A stretch of DNA of 6,856 bases. It comes from Candidatus Methanolliviera sp. GoM_asphalt (lineage in GTDB: Archaea; Halobacteriota; Methanoliparia; Methanoliparales; Methanoliparaceae). The stretch is taken from NCBI GenBank assembly GCA_902158745.1, contig CABGHH010000088.1, forward strand, positions 1 through 6,856, given 5' to 3'. Made by a program: the position numbers and the translations under genes. The notes under the pieces are model-generated. The model was not told the origin of the DNA, did no database searches, and saw only the letters and a list, made by a program, of their open reading frames with translations. Position 1 is the stretch's first letter. Each line of letters opens with the position of its first letter. Positions 5,359 to 6,856 of the stretch are shown here, piece after piece.

Positions 5359-6717
5359 ATGACGATACATCCGATCGAGTTTAGATATGGAACAGAAGAG
5401 ATGAAAAATATTTGGGAAGAGGAGAACGGGCTAAAAAAACTTTTAGAGGTCGAATCCACGTTGGCGATAGCAGAAGGTGAACTTGGAATGATTCCAAAGG
5501 ATGCCGCTTCGACGATAGAAGCAAAAGCGGGAAAAATATCCTTAAAAAGGGTGAAAGAGATCGAAGAAGAGATAGGACACGATATAATGGCAGTGGTAAC
5601 CGCTCTATCGGAAAGTTGTGGAGATTCTGGAAGCTGGGTTCACTTTGGAGCCACATCGAACGATATGATAGATACTGCTCATGCACTACAGATAAAGGAG
5701 ACGATAGAGATACTTGAGGGCCGTTCGATGGGGCTTCTAACAGTTCTGATAGATCTTGCCGAGAAGAATAAGGATAAAGTCTGTGCGGGAAGAACTCATG
5801 GTCAGATGGCAATTCCAACCACGTACGGTATGAAATTCACAATTTGGGCAGCTGAGATCGGGAGACATCTAAATAGGATGGAGGAGATGAAGGGAAGGAT
5901 CCTCGTCGGAAAGCTCTCTGGTGCCGTTGGAACGATGGCAAGCTTCGGCTCAAAAGGGATGGAGTTGCAGGATCTTGCGATGGAAAAGCTCGGTTTGAAG
6001 TCGGCAGAGATCTCAAACCAGGTGATACAGAGGGACATATATGCCGAATATTTCTTCTGGCTCGCAAACGTCGCCACAACGCTGGATAAGATCTGCATAG
6101 AATTGAGGACGCTTCAAAGAACTGAGATTGGAGAAATCAGAGAAAGATTCGGTGAAAAGCAGGTTGGATCTTCGACGATGCCCCAAAAGAGAAATCCTAT
6201 AAAAGCGGAGCAGGTGTGCGGTCTTGCAAGGATCATAAGATCATACATAGAACCTGCCCTTATGAATAATACGCTATGGGATGAGAGGGATTTGACGAAT
6301 TCTTCCTGTGAAAGAGTAATTTTGCCGGAGGCGTCCATCCTCACAGATCATATAATAAAATTGACGACAAAGATACTGAAAGGCATCGAATTCGACGATA
6401 AAAAGATAGAGGAAAACTTGTATCTGTTGGATGGTTTAAATCTCTCCGAAGCGATGATGATAGAACTTGCAAAGAGAGGCATCGGAAGGCAGAAAGCGCA
6501 TGAGATATTGAGAACTGTGGCGATGGAAGTTTATAGAACCAGAGAAAAACCAAAAGATCTTCTCTTGCGAGACGATACGGTAAAAAAATATTTCAAAGAA
6601 GGAGAGATCGATGAGATATTAGATCCCAAAAATTACATTGGAATGTCCAAAGAGATCGTTGAAAACGTCTTAGATAGGTTAAATGAGAGATACAATATAA
6701 AAGGGAATAAAATATGA
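5359..6717 (+). CDS. purB: Adenylosuccinate lyase
   Basis: Catalyses two fumarate-releasing steps of purine synthesis: SAICAR to AICAR, and adenylosuccinate to AMP. The 452-residue protein belongs to the fumarase/aspartase superfamily. Visible active-site elements are GHDIMAV with H73, the HFGATSND block at 95-102, RTHGQ with the probable catalytic H147, and the flexible signature loop GSSTMPQKRNP at 270-280 with the catalytic serine at 271 or 272. Length is normal for the family. The frame is open further upstream to an ATG at 5227, but that portion lies inside the opposite-strand tyrS coding sequence. The ATG at 5359 starts MTIHPIEFRYGTEEM, the usual N-terminus, and fits the TATA-like box. 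No Shine-Dalgarno site stands at a good distance (only a G run at 5343-5347), consistent with leaderless translation. The stop TGA overlaps an ATG at 6714. Confidence 0.97.
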   Translation: MTIHPIEFRYGTEEMKNIWEEENGLKKLLEVESTLAIAEGELGMIPKDAASTIEAKAGKISLKRVKEIEEEIGHDIMAVVTALSESCGDSGSWVHFGATSNDMIDTAHALQIKETIEILEGRSMGLLTVLIDLAEKNKDKVCAGRTHGQMAIPTTYGMKFTIWAAEIGRHLNRMEEMKGRILVGKLSGAVGTMASFGSKGMELQDLAMEKLGLKSAEISNQVIQRDIYAEYFFWLANVATTLDKICIELRTLQRTEIGEIRERFGEKQVGSSTMPQKRNPIKAEQVCGLARIIRSYIEPALMNNTLWDERDLTNSSCERVILPEASILTDHIIKLTTKILKGIEFDDKKIEENLYLLDGLNLSEAMMIELAKRGIGRQKAHEILRTVAMEVYRTREKPKDLLLRDDTVKKYFKEGEIDEILDPKNYIGMSKEIVENVLDRLNERYNIKGNKI

Positions 6718-6743
6718 AGAGGCCACTTGACATTCTTATATGA
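6714..6743 (+). pseudogene. Nine-codon reading frame overlapping the purB stop; possible gene-start remnant
   Basis: The ATG at 6714 overlaps the purB stop as ATGA, the arrangement of coupled archaeal genes, and encodes MKRPLDILI before a TGA. RPLDxL is how archaeal Sm-like (LSm/SmAP) proteins often begin, but nothing downstream in any frame to 6820 continues that family. It could be a decayed start, a tiny coupled peptide or chance. Confidence is low because the match is so short. Confidence 0.15.
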
Positions 6744-6820
6744 CTGGATAGGGTTTTCATGTCGGCTTTCATAAGATTCTCATTCGGTTGGGATGGTCTT
6801 CAATCTGGAACTGACAGAAA

Positions 6821-6830
6821 TTTATAAATA
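6821..6830 (+). promoter_or_regulatory. Probable TATA box for a gene starting at the right edge
   Basis: TTTATAAATA is a strong archaeal TATA-like element. An ATG at 6851 lies about 25 bases from its centre, so the transcript would start at or next to the start codon, as proposed for purB. The core TTTATAAA is a perfect palindrome, so direction is taken from the ATG placement alone. Confidence 0.5.
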
Positions 6831-6850
6831 TCGGAAACGCCATTTAAGGG

Positions 6851-6856
6851 ATGTTA
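6851..6856 (+). CDS. Possible start of the next gene (two codons visible)
   Basis: Only ATG TTA is inside the window. The case rests on the position of the TATA-like box and on AAGGG immediately before the ATG, which is too close to be a functional ribosome binding site. Product unknown. Confidence 0.3.

Noticed and set aside
5381..6553. Minus-strand open frames of 70-145 codons opposite purB
   Set aside because: They lie wholly opposite a well-conserved enzyme gene and have unlikely protein composition and no family resemblance.
1..6856. CRISPR arrays, insertion sequences, tRNA or rRNA genes
   Set aside because: No regularly spaced repeats, transposase-like frames, terminal inverted repeats or tRNA-like cloverleaf sequences were seen on reading both strands by eye.

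Overview
The window looks like ordinary chromosome from a euryarchaeon. It carries four archaeal-type information-processing genes (aIF-1A, a RIO1-family kinase, a two-KH Pno1/Dim2-like protein and an archaeal/eukaryal-type tyrosyl-tRNA synthetase). Its Shine-Dalgarno-like sites fit the archaeal 16S 3' end, and several AT-rich boxes sit about 25-30 bases before starts, as archaeal TATA boxes do. Codon use leans to AGA/AGG, ATA and GAA/GAG. Lineage cannot be fixed from this; a methanogen- or Archaeoglobus-related group is a guess.

Layout. Positions 1-2345 (minus) hold the N-terminal 780 or so residues of a large chemotaxis-type signal transducer. It has no membrane segment and is built from three HAMP-like segments and four PAS domains ahead of the methyl-accepting coiled coil; the C-terminus lies off the left edge. 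Positions 2350-2659 are a gap with the transducer's probable promoter and an unexplained plus-strand stretch. Positions 2660-4248 or 4299 (minus) are a tight cluster in the order aIF-1A, RIO1 kinase, KH protein, joined by a 9-base gap and a 4-base ATGA overlap. Tyrosyl-tRNA synthetase (4347-5297, minus) lies upstream of it. A 61-base gap holding one AT-rich box separates tyrS from divergent purB (adenylosuccinate lyase, 5359-6717, plus). The last 139 bases hold a nine-codon reading frame overlapping the purB stop and a promoter placed for a gene starting at 6851.

How the genes work together. aIF-1A acts in translation initiation on the small subunit, and RIO1 and Pno1/Dim2 proteins act in late small-subunit maturation, so the cluster is a small-ribosomal-subunit unit with TyrRS nearby. 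PurB serves purine synthesis and looks independent. The transducer is an accessory sensory gene with no chemotaxis partners in view.

The main oddities are two minus-strand genes whose coding evidence reaches upstream of any conventional start codon. The transducer frame begins after an in-frame TGA with a good Shine-Dalgarno site placed for an AUA codon, or alternatively an ATG one base out of frame across an A6 run. The aIF-1A frame carries a family-typical basic leader upstream of the GTG start, with a Shine-Dalgarno site placed for a CUG codon. No CRISPR array, insertion sequence, tRNA or rRNA was seen, and I do not see a clearly new multi-gene system.
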